Source: Candidatus Methylobacter oryzae (lineage in GTDB: Bacteria; Pseudomonadota; Gammaproteobacteria; Methylococcales; Methylomonadaceae). Taken from it: a stretch of DNA of 64,000 bases. Of this stretch, positions 8,195-18,500 are shown in pieces. Position 1 is the stretch's first letter, and the number at the start of each line of letters is the position of its first letter. The stretch lies in assembly GCF_003994235.2 (NCBI RefSeq), contig NZ_RYFG02000119.1, forward strand, positions 62,001 through 126,000, in the 5' to 3' direction. The translations under genes and the position numbers were made by a program. Under the pieces are notes generated by a model. That model was not told where the DNA came from, ran no database searches, and saw only the letters and a list, made by a program, of their open reading frames with translations.

Positions 8195-9039
8195 ACTGCA
8201 AGAATAAGACGAAAGGCACAAGGCAAAAAGCACAAGATTATTTTCCACTCGCTGCACCGAGTTCACAGCATGAAGTGCTCAGTCCGCATGGTGCAAGGAG
8301 GCAGGACGGTTTCACGCTGATCGAAGTCCTGATCGCGATGACGCTGTTGAGCATTATGGTGGTGCTATTATTCAGCAGCCTAAAGATTTGCGCCCAAAGT
8401 TGGGAGCAAGGGGAAAACAAGATAGCCGAAGTGAATGAAGTTGCGGTCGTTTATAACTTTTTTCAGCGGCACTTATCGGCAGCTATGCCGGTATCGAACG
8501 ATTTTGCCCAGAACGGCATGGATGCTGCCGGCCAGCCGGTAATCAATAGCACGATTGCCGCCGGAGCGGCGATAGAAAAAAGCAAAGGCAAAAACTTTTC
8601 TTTTCAAGGCAAAAGAGACTCCCTGCAATTTGTCTCGGTTTTTCCGGCAAGCGCCGGCAGGGCGGGCATGCAGTTGTTCTCGATACAGCCGGAGCGGGAA
8701 GGTAAAGACCAGGTTGTCAAAGTGACCTTGACGCCGTTTTTCCCGCTCGCCGAAGGCGAGGAATGGAACACCGAAGAGGTGGTTTTGTTAAAGCATGTCA
8801 GCGATTTCGAGCTGTCTTATTTTGGCGCTACTGTCGAAGACGGCAGCAAGAGCGCTTGGCAGGACGAATGGCTGGAAAAAGAGATTCAGCCAAAATTGGT
8901 CAAAATCAACATCAATACCAGCGATGGCGTTTTCTGGCCGGAGATGATCATAGAACTTAAAGTGGCGGGCACAGGTACGGCCGCAGTCCCTGGAATTGTA
9001 GGCGGACTGAACGCGTCCCCATTCGGAGCACCGAATTGA
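8191..9039 (+). CDS. gspJ: Minor pseudopilin GspJ
   Basis: A 282-residue prepilin with cleavage site G|FTLIEVLIAMTLLS (Glu +5). The leader is about 40 residues, and its first part is encoded by heptamers at 8212-8239. The mature part has the usual GspJ layout and ends in a short Gly/Pro/Ala tail. Its start overlaps the gspI stop (ATGA), and its stop overlaps the TTG start of gspK. It is part of the I-J-K tip complex that caps the pseudopilus. Confidence 0.88.
   Translation: MNCKNKTKGTRQKAQDYFPLAAPSSQHEVLSPHGARRQDGFTLIEVLIAMTLLSIMVVLLFSSLKICAQSWEQGENKIAEVNEVAVVYNFFQRHLSAAMPVSNDFAQNGMDAAGQPVINSTIAAGAAIEKSKGKNFSFQGKRDSLQFVSVFPASAGRAGMQLFSIQPEREGKDQVVKVTLTPFFPLAEGEEWNTEEVVLLKHVSDFELSYFGATVEDGSKSAWQDEWLEKEIQPKLVKININTSDGVFWPEMIIELKVAGTGTAAVPGIVGGLNASPFGAPN
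8212..8239. repeat. Tandem heptamers in the gspJ leader
   Basis: There are four units (AAAGGCA, CAAGGCA, AAAAGCA, CAAGATT) of the same 7-base family as in gspG and gspH. They again lie between the start codon and the prepilin cleavage site. Confidence 0.65.
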
Positions 9040-10064
9040 CCCGGTCCGGCGGCTTTGCGCTGGTCCTGGTGTTGTGGGTGCTGAGCCTGATGACCATTAT
9101 GGCCGGCAGTTTTGCTCTCAGTATGCGGCGCGAGGCGGGCATTGTGGCCGGCAGCAGTCAGAATGCCCAAGCTTTGGCGATCGCGGAGTCAGGCCTTGCG
9201 ATTGCGGAGCTGATGACGATGCATCCCGACCAACTGCAACGCTGGCGTACCGACGGCAGTATTTACCAAATAGACTACCAGGATGCCAAAGTCCGTATCC
9301 GGCTCCTGTCCGAAGCAGGCAAAGTGGATTTAAACCGGGCGGACCCGACTGTGTTGCAACAGTTGATGTCTCATGCGCCAGCCGATGCGGAGCAACAAAC
9401 GAAGCTGGCTAATGCGATTGTCGACTGGCGCGATGAGGACGACTTAGTGCAGATCGATGGCGCCGAAAAAACCGAATATAAGCAGGCCGGGTTGAGTTAT
9501 CAGCCCCGCAACAAGCCGTTTCAATCGATTGAGGAATTACAGCTGGTGCTGGGCATGAATGAGCAAGTTTTCAAATGGCTTGAGAACCTGGTCACGGTCA
9601 ATTCGGAACAGCCCAAGGTTGATGCGGCCCAGGCCGCAAAAGAAGTTTTATATGTATTGCCGGGAATGGATACAGGAATGATAGAGGAATATATCGCGGC
9701 CAGACACGAAAGCGCGATAAACGGTCTGCCGGCGCCGCCAATTCCGGGAGCCGCCAATTCCGGTTTGGGCCTGGGGGCAGGGCAGACCGGGAACATCGCA
9801 AACCCAAACCCTTTCGCCGCCGCGCCTATCAGTAGCGCGGCGGCACAGCAAGGCGCGATGACTGTCATTGCCGAAGCATTATTGGATGACGGCACCACCG
9901 CCACCATTAATGCCCTGATAGGAAAGGCGGATAGTTCGACCGGAACGTCGCCGTTTAAGGTTTTGAAATGGCAACGCAATGCCGCGATTGGCGGTTCGTT
10001 ATTTGTAGATGAGAAAGATGAGTTGTTAGTGAGACAGTATGCCGAACCTGAATTCAACAATTGA
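9036..10064 (+). CDS. gspK: Minor pseudopilin GspK
   Basis: A 342-residue protein with a short leader (MTRSGG|FALVLVLWVLSLM). As usual for GspK it lacks the +5 Glu. The large tip domain follows, with the SAM-like part (GKVDLNRADPTVLQQLM) and IVDWRDEDD. A Gly/Pro/Ala-rich stretch near residues 230-270 may be a flexible linker. The start codon is TTG and overlaps the gspJ stop by four bases. It overlaps the start of gspL by 26 bases. Confidence 0.88.
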   Translation: MTRSGGFALVLVLWVLSLMTIMAGSFALSMRREAGIVAGSSQNAQALAIAESGLAIAELMTMHPDQLQRWRTDGSIYQIDYQDAKVRIRLLSEAGKVDLNRADPTVLQQLMSHAPADAEQQTKLANAIVDWRDEDDLVQIDGAEKTEYKQAGLSYQPRNKPFQSIEELQLVLGMNEQVFKWLENLVTVNSEQPKVDAAQAAKEVLYVLPGMDTGMIEEYIAARHESAINGLPAPPIPGAANSGLGLGAGQTGNIANPNPFAAAPISSAAAQQGAMTVIAEALLDDGTTATINALIGKADSSTGTSPFKVLKWQRNAAIGGSLFVDEKDELLVRQYAEPEFNN

Positions 10065-11214
10065 CCTGGACGTTAAAAAGTTCTGGCGCTGGTGGTTGCG
10101 CGAACTTGACTTTTTAGTACCTGAAAAAATCAGGCAGTTGGTTAATGAGAAGCAAGGCTTCATTATTGTGCGTCCCGAAGGCAATCGCTTAGCGCTGTCG
10201 TACCTGCTTAATGGGCAGGAAGAACCGTTGGCAACGTTGGATCGCAATATTTCGGGCGTGGAACGCTATAAAGCCTTGCGGGCCAAGGACGAGCGCTTGG
10301 CTAAGGCGAATTTAATCCTCAGGCTGACCGGTAAAGAAGCGATTCAAAAAGAGCTGGCTTTGCCGTCCGCGGTAAAAGAAAACCTGTCGCAGGTTGTTGC
10401 CTATGAGCTTGACCGCTATACGCCGTTCAAGGCCGAGCAGGTTTATTTCGCGGTTAAGCCGCTGGAAGCAGAACACGAGCCTGGGCAGATCAGGGTCATG
10501 CTGGTGTTAACGCCAAGAGAAACGCTTGACGCATTATATGAAGACGTCAAATCAATGGGCATGTCGCCGTTATTTGTCGACTATGAGGCAACGCCGAACG
10601 ATCTCCAGCAACGCTATGACGCTTACAACCTGCTGCCTGAAAATCTAAGGGAAAAACCTGCAAAAGCGCCGCGGCTGATTTATAGCGGGTTAATTGCGGC
10701 GATATGTTTATTGCTGGGCACAATGCTGGCGTTGCCGGTCTGGTTTGAGCATCGGACCGTCGATATTTTGCAGGAAAAAATCGACGCGATAGAAAAAGAC
10801 GCCAAAGGCGTCAAGGCCTTGCAACAGGAGATTGATGGGATCGTCAATGAAACGCGTCTGTTAATAGCGGAGAAGAACGCGGCCCCAACCATCGTCGATA
10901 TGTTAAATACCTTAAGCATGCTAATAAAAGACAATACTTGGCTGTCCTACCTTCAATACTCGGACGGACATCTGCAAATCCAGGGCGAATCGCCCGCCGC
11001 TTCAGCATTGCTCGGCGTTTTAGAAGATTCCAAATTGTTCGCCAATGCCCGTTTTATCTCGCCCGTGACCCAAGATAAAATCAGCGGACAGGAGCGCTTC
11101 CAAGTTACCGTCGATGTGACTCCGTCAGTTGAGCCGCTGCCGGACGCTACGCCGACTTCCGGCAAATCCGCGGCGCATAAGCCGTCCATGATGATGTCGG
11201 GAGGCGTTAAATGA
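10039..11214 (+). CDS. gspL: Type II secretion inner-membrane protein GspL
   Basis: A 391-residue bitopic protein. Its cytoplasmic N-terminal half resembles the actin-like PilM/GspL fold (LPSAVKENLSQVVAYELDRYTPFKAEQVYF). One membrane segment lies near residues 214-232, followed by a coiled-coil stretch and a periplasmic PilN/GspL-type domain. It links the GspE ATPase to the platform. The position between gspK and gspM agrees. The sequence is PilM-PilN-like, so automated tools may name it a PilN-domain protein. Confidence 0.8.
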   Translation: MPNLNSTIDLDVKKFWRWWLRELDFLVPEKIRQLVNEKQGFIIVRPEGNRLALSYLLNGQEEPLATLDRNISGVERYKALRAKDERLAKANLILRLTGKEAIQKELALPSAVKENLSQVVAYELDRYTPFKAEQVYFAVKPLEAEHEPGQIRVMLVLTPRETLDALYEDVKSMGMSPLFVDYEATPNDLQQRYDAYNLLPENLREKPAKAPRLIYSGLIAAICLLLGTMLALPVWFEHRTVDILQEKIDAIEKDAKGVKALQQEIDGIVNETRLLIAEKNAAPTIVDMLNTLSMLIKDNTWLSYLQYSDGHLQIQGESPAASALLGVLEDSKLFANARFISPVTQDKISGQERFQVTVDVTPSVEPLPDATPTSGKSAAHKPSMMMSGGVK

Positions 11215-11795
11215 GCAAAGCCGGTAGTTGGCAAATCCAGCGCTGGCTGGCAGTCGCCTTGTTGGCCGTGGTGATACTGATCGTCAGCCTGGCCGTGATA
11301 GTGCCCGTGGTCAGCAAAGGCCTGGAATTGCATGAAACCAAAGACAATCTTGTTTTCAAGCTACAGCAATACGAGCGGATTCTGGCAAAAAAAGACGCCG
11401 TCATGCAAAGCATGAGCGCGATGAAGGAGCAGTATCAACAACGCGGGCTTTTGAACCGGCAAAGTACCGGCGCGCTGGCCTCTGCGGAAGTTCAGGAATT
11501 TATTAAAAAAGCAATTGTAGAGGCAGGCGGGCAGTTGAGCAGCACACAGGCGCTTCCTGTCAGCGCTAAAAATGAATTCAACCGGATAACCGTCAGCGTC
11601 AGGATGACCGGCAACAGCAAAGTGCTGCGGAATGTGCTGTATAAAATAGAAACATCGATACCATTGATTATTATCAGCCAAATAGAAATAAGACCGATGC
11701 GCGGCATCATGAGCAGAACCACGCGACAGATCGAAGCGACTAATGAACTGGATATTAATTTTCAAGCGGTCAGTTTTATGAGAAAGCAGCCGTAA
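11211..11795 (+). CDS. gspM: Type II secretion protein GspM (subtype b)
   Basis: A 194-residue protein with one membrane segment near residues 13-35, a coiled coil (HETKDNLVFKLQQYERILAKKDAVM) and a periplasmic ferredoxin-like domain ending in RQIEATNELDINFQAVSFM. It overlaps the gspL stop by ATGA and the next start by one base. It partners GspL in the inner-membrane platform. The assignment rests on architecture and operon position. Confidence 0.8.
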   Translation: MSKAGSWQIQRWLAVALLAVVILIVSLAVIVPVVSKGLELHETKDNLVFKLQQYERILAKKDAVMQSMSAMKEQYQQRGLLNRQSTGALASAEVQEFIKKAIVEAGGQLSSTQALPVSAKNEFNRITVSVRMTGNSKVLRNVLYKIETSIPLIIISQIEIRPMRGIMSRTTRQIEATNELDINFQAVSFMRKQP

Positions 11796-12457
11796 TGAAC
11801 AGTAAACTTATAAAATTGCTGGTATCTATCCTGGTTAGTCTGTGTCTGGTCATTGCCGGCGAATGGTTATATGCAAGCTATATGCGGCATCGTTTGCTGG
11901 CATCGATCAACTCGGCAAAACAGCAGGACTATAAAGCGGACGAGCTGCCGGAAATCGATTTAACCAAACAGCCTGAAGAAAGTTATGTTGACCTGGTTGA
12001 CAGGCCGTTGTTTCTTAAAGGCAGGCGGCCTGTCGAGGAGCCGCATCAGGAGACAGTGCAAACCGTTGGCGTTAAACCGGAAAATTTCGATTGGGAGCTC
12101 AGCGGCGTCTACAGTACCAAAAAGACCGTGTCGGCGTTATTCAGCCGGTCTAAATCAAAAGCCGCAAAAGATAATTACCGCAAAATAACCCTGGGGGACG
12201 ATCTTGACGGCTGGAAACTGGTCGAAATAAACAAGGACAGGGCTCTACTTAAACGAGGCAGCGGCGAAAAAGAGCTGCCGCTGCGAAAACCCAAATCAAA
12301 AGCACTGCCGCCGCCACAGCAGCCGCCCGCCGCTCCCCCATCGCCATTTACGCCGTTTACGCCGCCACAGCCGGCGCCCGCGCAGGCACCGGCGCCGGCT
12401 CCTGCGCCTATTCCAGCCGCTATTCCTGAATCAGACACATCTGAGAGTAATCAATGA
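11795..12457 (+). CDS. GspC/GspN-like type II secretion inner-membrane protein
   Basis: A 220-residue protein with an N-terminal membrane anchor (residues ~7-27) and a periplasmic HR-like region that begins with the family's RPLF motif (VDLVDRPLFLKGRRPV). A small beta domain follows (WELSGVYSTKKTVSALF... KITLGDDLDGWKLVEI). The last ~55 residues are a Pro/Ala tail. GspC homology-region proteins contact the secretin GspD and select substrates. In operons of this type the gene is often called gspN. It starts within the gspM stop and overlaps gspD by four bases. No PDZ domain is present. Confidence 0.7.
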   Translation: MNSKLIKLLVSILVSLCLVIAGEWLYASYMRHRLLASINSAKQQDYKADELPEIDLTKQPEESYVDLVDRPLFLKGRRPVEEPHQETVQTVGVKPENFDWELSGVYSTKKTVSALFSRSKSKAAKDNYRKITLGDDLDGWKLVEINKDRALLKRGSGEKELPLRKPKSKALPPPQQPPAAPPSPFTPFTPPQPAPAQAPAPAPAPIPAAIPESDTSESNQ

Positions 12458-14622
12458 CTAATGTAAAAAAAATAACAAAAGCTTCTTGCCTGGTGGCCAT
12501 GGGGCTGACCCTGTCAAGTTGCGAGTTGATCGGGCCGCAATTGAGCCATAAATTGCCGTTGGAGCCTGTGAAGAGCGAACAACCCGGCGTGGTTTTTAAA
12601 GAACTGCAAAACAAAGCGCCTACTGAAGCCAAGCCAAGCAAGCCTGAATTATTTCCCAGCACCAGCCAGTTTGTACCGGAGGCGGCGCCGCATAAAAAAG
12701 CCAAGGGCGAAGGTTCGTACAGTCTTAATTTTGACGATGCGGATCTTGGCGAAGTGGCCAAGGTGGTCTTAAGCGACATACTCGGCCAGAACTATGTGCT
12801 CAGTCCAAAGGTAACCGGCAAGGTCACTTTGCAGACAACCGAGGCTTTAACCAAAGACGAATTGTTGCCTACCCTGGAAATGGTCTTGAGGATGAACAAT
12901 GCGGTGTTGGCTAAGGACGGCAAAATTTATCACATAGAGCCGGCTGCGGAAGCGCTGTACAGTTCAACCTTTTCCGCGCCCGGAAGTGCCGGCGGCTCCG
13001 GTTATCAGACCAAAGTGATTCCGGTCAGGAACGTGGGGGTTGAGGATATTGTCAAAGTGATTAAACCTTTGGTGCAGGAAAAAACCATACTGACCGTCGA
13101 CGGCACGCGCAACATCCTGGTCGCGTCGGGAACGCCGGATGAATTGGCCCGCGTCTCGGATATGGTCAGGACTTTCGATATCGATGTATTAAAGGGGCGG
13201 TCTTTCGGCTTGTTCCCGTTATCCCACGTTGAACCGGAAACGCTGATCAAAGAGCTCGAAGAAGTTTTCGATAAAAAAGAGAAAGGGGAGGAATCTGAGT
13301 TTTTCCGTTTTATTCCGATCAACCGCTTGAATTCGGTTCTGGCGATTACCCATCAAGCCCGCTACCTGCAGGATATTGAAAGCTGGATATTCAGGCTCGA
13401 TAAGGCCAACACCGAATCCGGCGGCGGGGTCAACGTGTATAAAGTCCAACATTCCGATGCCGAAGAATTGGCCGGTACGTTGAATGAAATTTTTACCGGT
13501 GCGCAGCCTGCGGATAAATCGGCCAAAGTTTCGCCGGGAAAAAAAGCCGCCGAAGCAACGAACAAACAGCCGGGTGAGAATAAGACCGATACGGCCAAAA
13601 CCACAAACCGTACGGCGCGCCGCAGCGGCGGTTCCGGTGCGACAGGCTCGGAAACGGTAGCCAATGTCGAAGACGTCAAAATCATTGCCGACAAAGCCAA
13701 TAATTCACTGGTGATTGTTTCTTCGCCTCGCGAATACGAAATCATCCTGCCGATCATCATGCAATTGGATGCATTGCCGTTGCAGGTTTTGATCGATGCG
13801 AAGATTGTTTCGGTCGATTTGAAAGACGATTTGAAGTACGGCATACAATGGTTTTTGGATCATGGCGGCAGCAGCATCGGCAGCGGTAACAATGCCGTTT
13901 CGCTTGGCCAAGTTGCGACAGCGACAGGAACGGCTTTTGCGACGGGCGGACTCAGCGCTATCTATAATTCAGGCGTAGTCAATGCGCTATTAAGTGCGCA
14001 GGCCGCAAAAAATAATATCAACGTGATCTCCTCTCCGTCGTTGATGGTGCTAAACAACCAGCAAGCGAAAATCAACGTCGGCGACCAAGTGCCGATACAA
14101 ACCAGCACTACGTCGGTTCCGATTGCCGGCGGAGCAACAACCCCCAGCATAGCGGTCGGAAGCTCGATTCAATATAAAGATACCGGTGTTACTTTGGACG
14201 TTACACCCAGAGTCAACGCGAACGGCATGGTGATCATGGAGATCAAGCAAATTGTCAGCAACGTTGTACCGCAAACGAACGGCGTTACTTCGACTGCTAC
14301 GATCAACAAGAAAGAAATCGAAAGCTCAGTGGCTGTACTCGACGGCGAAACGATCGTGTTAGGCGGTTTGATTACCGAAGATAATCGCGATATTCAATCC
14401 GGCATTCCGCTGTTGCACGATGTACCGGTGATCGGTCCGTTATTCGGCCAAACTATTCGAAACAAGGATAGAACTGAGCTGGTGGTGCTGATTACCCCGC
14501 GCGTTGTTAAAAGCAAGCAGGATTCCAGGCTGATTTCAGACGAGTTTAAACGTAAATTAACCGGGATTTATCAAAGCGGTCCCGCCCCCGCCGTTTATAT
14601 ACAAAAACCGACGGTACAATAA
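12454..14622 (+). CDS. gspD: Type II secretion outer-membrane secretin GspD
   Basis: A 722-residue secretin, the outer-membrane channel of the system. A lipobox (L20-S-S-C23) suggests a lipoprotein, unlike many GspD proteins that need a separate pilotin. The N0 domain (SLNFDDADLGEVAKVVLSDILGQNY), N1-N3 repeats and the C-terminal secretin domain (INVISSPSLMVLNNQQAKINVG; HDVPVIGPLFGQT) follow in order. An Ala/Thr/Lys-rich insert sits in N3 near residues 350-400. It is the last gene of the operon and is followed by a strong hairpin. A prepilin peptidase gene is not present in this window. Confidence 0.93.
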   Translation: MTNVKKITKASCLVAMGLTLSSCELIGPQLSHKLPLEPVKSEQPGVVFKELQNKAPTEAKPSKPELFPSTSQFVPEAAPHKKAKGEGSYSLNFDDADLGEVAKVVLSDILGQNYVLSPKVTGKVTLQTTEALTKDELLPTLEMVLRMNNAVLAKDGKIYHIEPAAEALYSSTFSAPGSAGGSGYQTKVIPVRNVGVEDIVKVIKPLVQEKTILTVDGTRNILVASGTPDELARVSDMVRTFDIDVLKGRSFGLFPLSHVEPETLIKELEEVFDKKEKGEESEFFRFIPINRLNSVLAITHQARYLQDIESWIFRLDKANTESGGGVNVYKVQHSDAEELAGTLNEIFTGAQPADKSAKVSPGKKAAEATNKQPGENKTDTAKTTNRTARRSGGSGATGSETVANVEDVKIIADKANNSLVIVSSPREYEIILPIIMQLDALPLQVLIDAKIVSVDLKDDLKYGIQWFLDHGGSSIGSGNNAVSLGQVATATGTAFATGGLSAIYNSGVVNALLSAQAAKNNINVISSPSLMVLNNQQAKINVGDQVPIQTSTTSVPIAGGATTPSIAVGSSIQYKDTGVTLDVTPRVNANGMVIMEIKQIVSNVVPQTNGVTSTATINKKEIESSVAVLDGETIVLGGLITEDNRDIQSGIPLLHDVPVIGPLFGQTIRNKDRTELVVLITPRVVKSKQDSRLISDEFKRKLTGIYQSGPAPAVYIQKPTVQ

Positions 14623-14650
14623 TCGCCGGAAACCGGTGTAATTTATTAGC

Positions 14651-14691
14651 AAAAAAATAGCCCGCCTGAAGTGTCTGCTTCAGGCGGGCTA
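14651..14691 (-). terminator. Rho-independent terminator between gspD and rpiA
   Basis: A perfect 14-bp stem (14658-14671 with 14678-14691; TAGCCCGCCTGAAG arm) has a six-base loop. A run of seven A at 14651-14657 gives a U-tract for leftward rpiA transcription. The same hairpin probably also stops the rightward gsp transcript. Confidence 0.88.
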
Positions 14692-14729
14692 TAAGTAAGC
14701 TTGTATGTTTGAACCGCTTACCGGCCGAT

Positions 14730-15383
14730 TTAATACGTAACGACTTCGTCACCTTTACCGATTAACACCACATCGGCGGCACGCATCGCAAAAATACCGA
14801 CAGTCACTACGCCGGTGATATTGTTGATGATTTGTTCCAGCTTGATCGGATCGGTAATATCCAGGTTATGCACATCGAGAATCACATTGTGGTTGTCGGT
14901 AATAAAGTTTTCCCGCCATACCGGCTGGCCGCCCAGTTTAACCATTTCCCTAGCAACGTAACTTCTGGCCATTGGGATGACTTCGACCGGCAAAGGGAAT
15001 TTACCCAACACGTCGACGCGTTTGGTTTCGTCGGCGATACAGACGAATTTCTTGCTGGCTGCCGCGATAATTTTCTCGCGAGTCAACGCGCCGCCGCCGC
15101 CTTTAATCATGTATTTGTGCGCATTGACTTCGTCCGCTCCGTCCACGTACACATCCAGCGTGCCTACGTCGTTTAAATCAAGAACCGGAATGCCGACTTC
15201 CTTTAATTGCGCAGTGCTCATTTCGGAACTGGAAACCGCGCCTTCGATATCGTCCTTTAAATCGGCCAGATAATTGATGAAATGTTTCACCGTGGAGCCG
15301 GTGCCGACACCGACGATGGACACGCCTTTAACATGCTCCAAAGCGGCTTTAGCTACTTGTTGTTTTAATTCGTCTTGCGTCAT
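14730..15383 (-). CDS. rpiA: Ribose-5-phosphate isomerase A
   Basis: A 217-residue cytoplasmic enzyme that interconverts ribose 5-phosphate and ribulose 5-phosphate. This belongs to the pentose phosphate pathway and also feeds the ribulose monophosphate cycle of methanotrophs. Family motifs are [17 protein letters not shown] and [12 protein letters not shown], with the C-terminal [10 protein letters not shown]. Length matches the E. coli enzyme (219). It is a single gene, convergent with gspD and divergent from recC. Confidence 0.95.
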   Translation of the reverse strand: MTQDELKQQVAKAALEHVKGVSIVGVGTGSTVKHFINYLADLKDDIEGAVSSSEMSTAQLKEVGIPVLDLNDVGTLDVYVDGADEVNAHKYMIKGGGGALTREKIIAAASKKFVCIADETKRVDVLGKFPLPVEVIPMARSYVAREMVKLGGQPVWRENFITDNHNVILDVHNLDITDPIKLEQIINNITGVVTVGIFAMRAADVVLIGKGDEVVTY

Positions 15384-15558
15384 AACGTCATCCTGATTTT
15401 AGTTATAGGTAAGTAAATGGTGTGTGATAATACCGCAGATAGTGTTGTCCCGAAAGTTTTGTTCTCTAACGGCCGTTCCCGGAAGGCAAACGCTACGTTT
15501 CCAGGACAAAACCTGCCCGGCCGGCATCTCAAAATACTTATAACAAATCAAACCGCAC

Positions 15559-18500
15559 ATGTTCATCCTGCACAGCTCCAATAAGACAGAAAACCTGGTT
15601 GCGCATCTGAGCGCCGTCATCGAAAACTCGCCGCTGTCGTCGCCTTTTGCAAAAGAAGCTTTCCTGATTCAAAGTCAAGGCATGGAGCGCTGGCTATCGC
15701 AGCAGTTAGCCGGCCAATTTAACGTCTGGGGAAACTACGAGTATTTGTTTCCCGGCAAATTTTTCAGCTCGCTGGCGCAAAGCATCGACAGCCGCTTAAG
15801 CGATGCGGCTTTCGATCGTCACTTGATGCTGTGGCGGATTGAAGCGCTGCTCCGTAAATTGGACGGCGATAAGTTTTCGCCGCTAATGCAATACTTGTCC
15901 GGCCACAATATCGCCTTAAAACGTTATCAATTGGCCCAGCAGCTCACGCAGATTTTCGACCAATATCAAATGATGCGGCCGGACATGCTGGAGACGTGGC
16001 AAAAAGGCCAGCTCCTGTATCAATCAACGACGGAAAGATGGCAGCAAGCGCTGTGGCTGCAAATAACCGGGCAAACCGGCAGCAAACATCGCGGCTCGCT
16101 ATGGCTGGACGCGATAGCCAAATTGAATAACGCGGAAGAAGGCGCATTCAGCGCGCAGTTGCCGGAGCGGATTTCGGTATTCGGGCTAAATACGATGCCG
16201 CCGTTGTTTTTAAGCTATTTACAAGGCCTGTCCCGGCATTGCCAGCTGCATCTTTTCCTGCTGAATCCGGCGCAGGATTTTTGGGCCGATCTGGCTACCA
16301 AGAGACAACGGGCTAACGATGAAAACTTCAGCGGTCATCCGTTACTGTCGACTTTAGGCCAGCAAGGCCGCGAGTTCCAGGAAATGCTACTGGAGCAGGC
16401 GCAGTTCGATTTTGAACCGGAAAGCTTTGAACTTAGCGAAGCCCTTACTAATCTGCAACGCTTGCAAAACGATATTCTAAACAACCGGCTGAACCGAACC
16501 GCAAAGCCGCTACGACAAGATAATTCGATCGGCATCCATTCCTGCCATTCCAGGATGCGCGAAGTCGAAGTGCTAAAAAACCAGCTTCTGCAAGCGCTGG
16601 AAAACGATCCGACATTGGAACTGCGCGATATCGTGGTCATGGCGCCGGATATTCAGGTCTACGAGCCGTTCATTGCGGCGGTTTTTGACGATATTCAACA
16701 TGCGATCGCCGACCGCAGCCTGCGCTTGAGCAACAGCGCGCTGGACGCTTTCATACGCTTTTTGGAGTTAAGCCAAAGCCGTTTCGGCCGCCAAGCCGTG
16801 CTGGATTTGCTGGAACAACCGGTCGTCTATCCGGGCTTCGGCTTGTCCGAGACCGACCTCGAATTGATCAAATATTGGCTGGAGGACACCCATGTGCGCT
16901 GGGGCAAATCGGCGGAGCATAAACAGGAGCTTGGCTTGCCTGCGCTGAGCGAGAATACCTGGCAGGCGGCGTTGGACAGATTGCTGATGGGCTATGCGGT
17001 AGGCAGCGACGAATATTTCGTGACTGCGGCTTCCGTGCATGCCGACGTGCTCCCTTACAAGGATATTGAGGGCTCGTCGGCGCTGGCCTTGGGCGGCTTA
17101 TGCGATTTTATGCAACTGCTGTTTAAAGCCGGCAAGGAACTCAAACAAGCAAAACCGCTAAGAAGCTGGAGTGCGCAACTTTATTATTACGCCGACCAAT
17201 TATTGACGGCGGCGGAACCGTCCGAACGGCAGCAGCTTAACGAACTGTTGGCGGAACTGTCCGACGAATCGGCCTCCGTGCATAACGACGACGTCGAATT
17301 GCAAGTCATCATCAGTTGGTTGAAAGGCATGGTTGCCGAGCGCAAGTCGGCCAACGGCTTTTTACGCGGCCAGCTGACTTTCTGTTCGATGTTGCCGATG
17401 CGCTCCATCCCGTTCAAAGTCATTGCGCTGTTGGGCATGAATGACGGCGAGTTCCCCAAAATCGACCGCCACCCTACCTTCGACTTACTGGGCCTTAACT
17501 TTCGCAAAGGCGACCGCTCGCATCGCGCCGACGACCGCTACCAATTCCTGGAAATCCTGCTGTCGGCCCGGCAGCAGTTGATCATGACTTACATCGGCCA
17601 ATCGATCAGCCATAACGAACCGATTCCGCCGTCGGTAGTCATCAGCGAATTACTGGAAGTTTTACCCTGCGGCGAGCTGATTACCCGGCACCCGCTGCAA
17701 CCTTTCAGCCGGCGTTATTTTGATGGGGCAACGCATTTGTTCAGCTTCTCGGAAGCCGACTGCGAAATCGCCAAGGCACTGGCCGCCAGGAGCGATTCGG
17801 CACCAAACTTATGGTGGCAAGGTAGCCTTCCTGACGATACGGCGGCAACGGAAGTGATCGAACTGAACGAATTGTTCAGTTTTTTCCGCCATCCTCAACG
17901 TTATTTCATGCAGCGGCAAATGGATTTGCGCTTCAGCCGAATCGAGGCCGCTGCCGAAGAGCGCGAACCGTTCAGCATTGACGCACTGGACGGTTACAAC
18001 ATTTATCATGAATGGATAAATGAAGCGTTAAACGGCAAGCCGATGTCGGTAAAAAAGTTGCAAGCGCAAGGGCGCTGGTTGGCGGGTATTCCGGGCGAGC
18101 TGGAGTTTGAGCGGCAACAAAATGTGATTAATGAATTTGTCGAACGGATCAAAGCGAAGAATCTGGGCGCGCGCCTGGACGATTTGCCGATAGACCTGAC
18201 CGTAAACGGCTACCGCTTGGTCGGCAAACTCGGCAACCGTTATCAATACGGCAGCCTGTTTTACCGCTACGCCGATCTTAAAGGCAGGGATTTTATCTGC
18301 GCGCTGTTGCACCATCTGATTATTAACCAGGCGCAATCGACCGCCAATTCTGAAACCGTCGTTTCCGACCTGGCGGAAATGGCTAAAGTCAATGCCGCGG
18401 CGATGCGGGGAGCATTTGCCGACATGCAGCCGACCTTTTTGTTGAGCACCGACGAAGACTTAAGCTTGTTGCCCGAACACTGCCAAGCGGAACATCTGGC

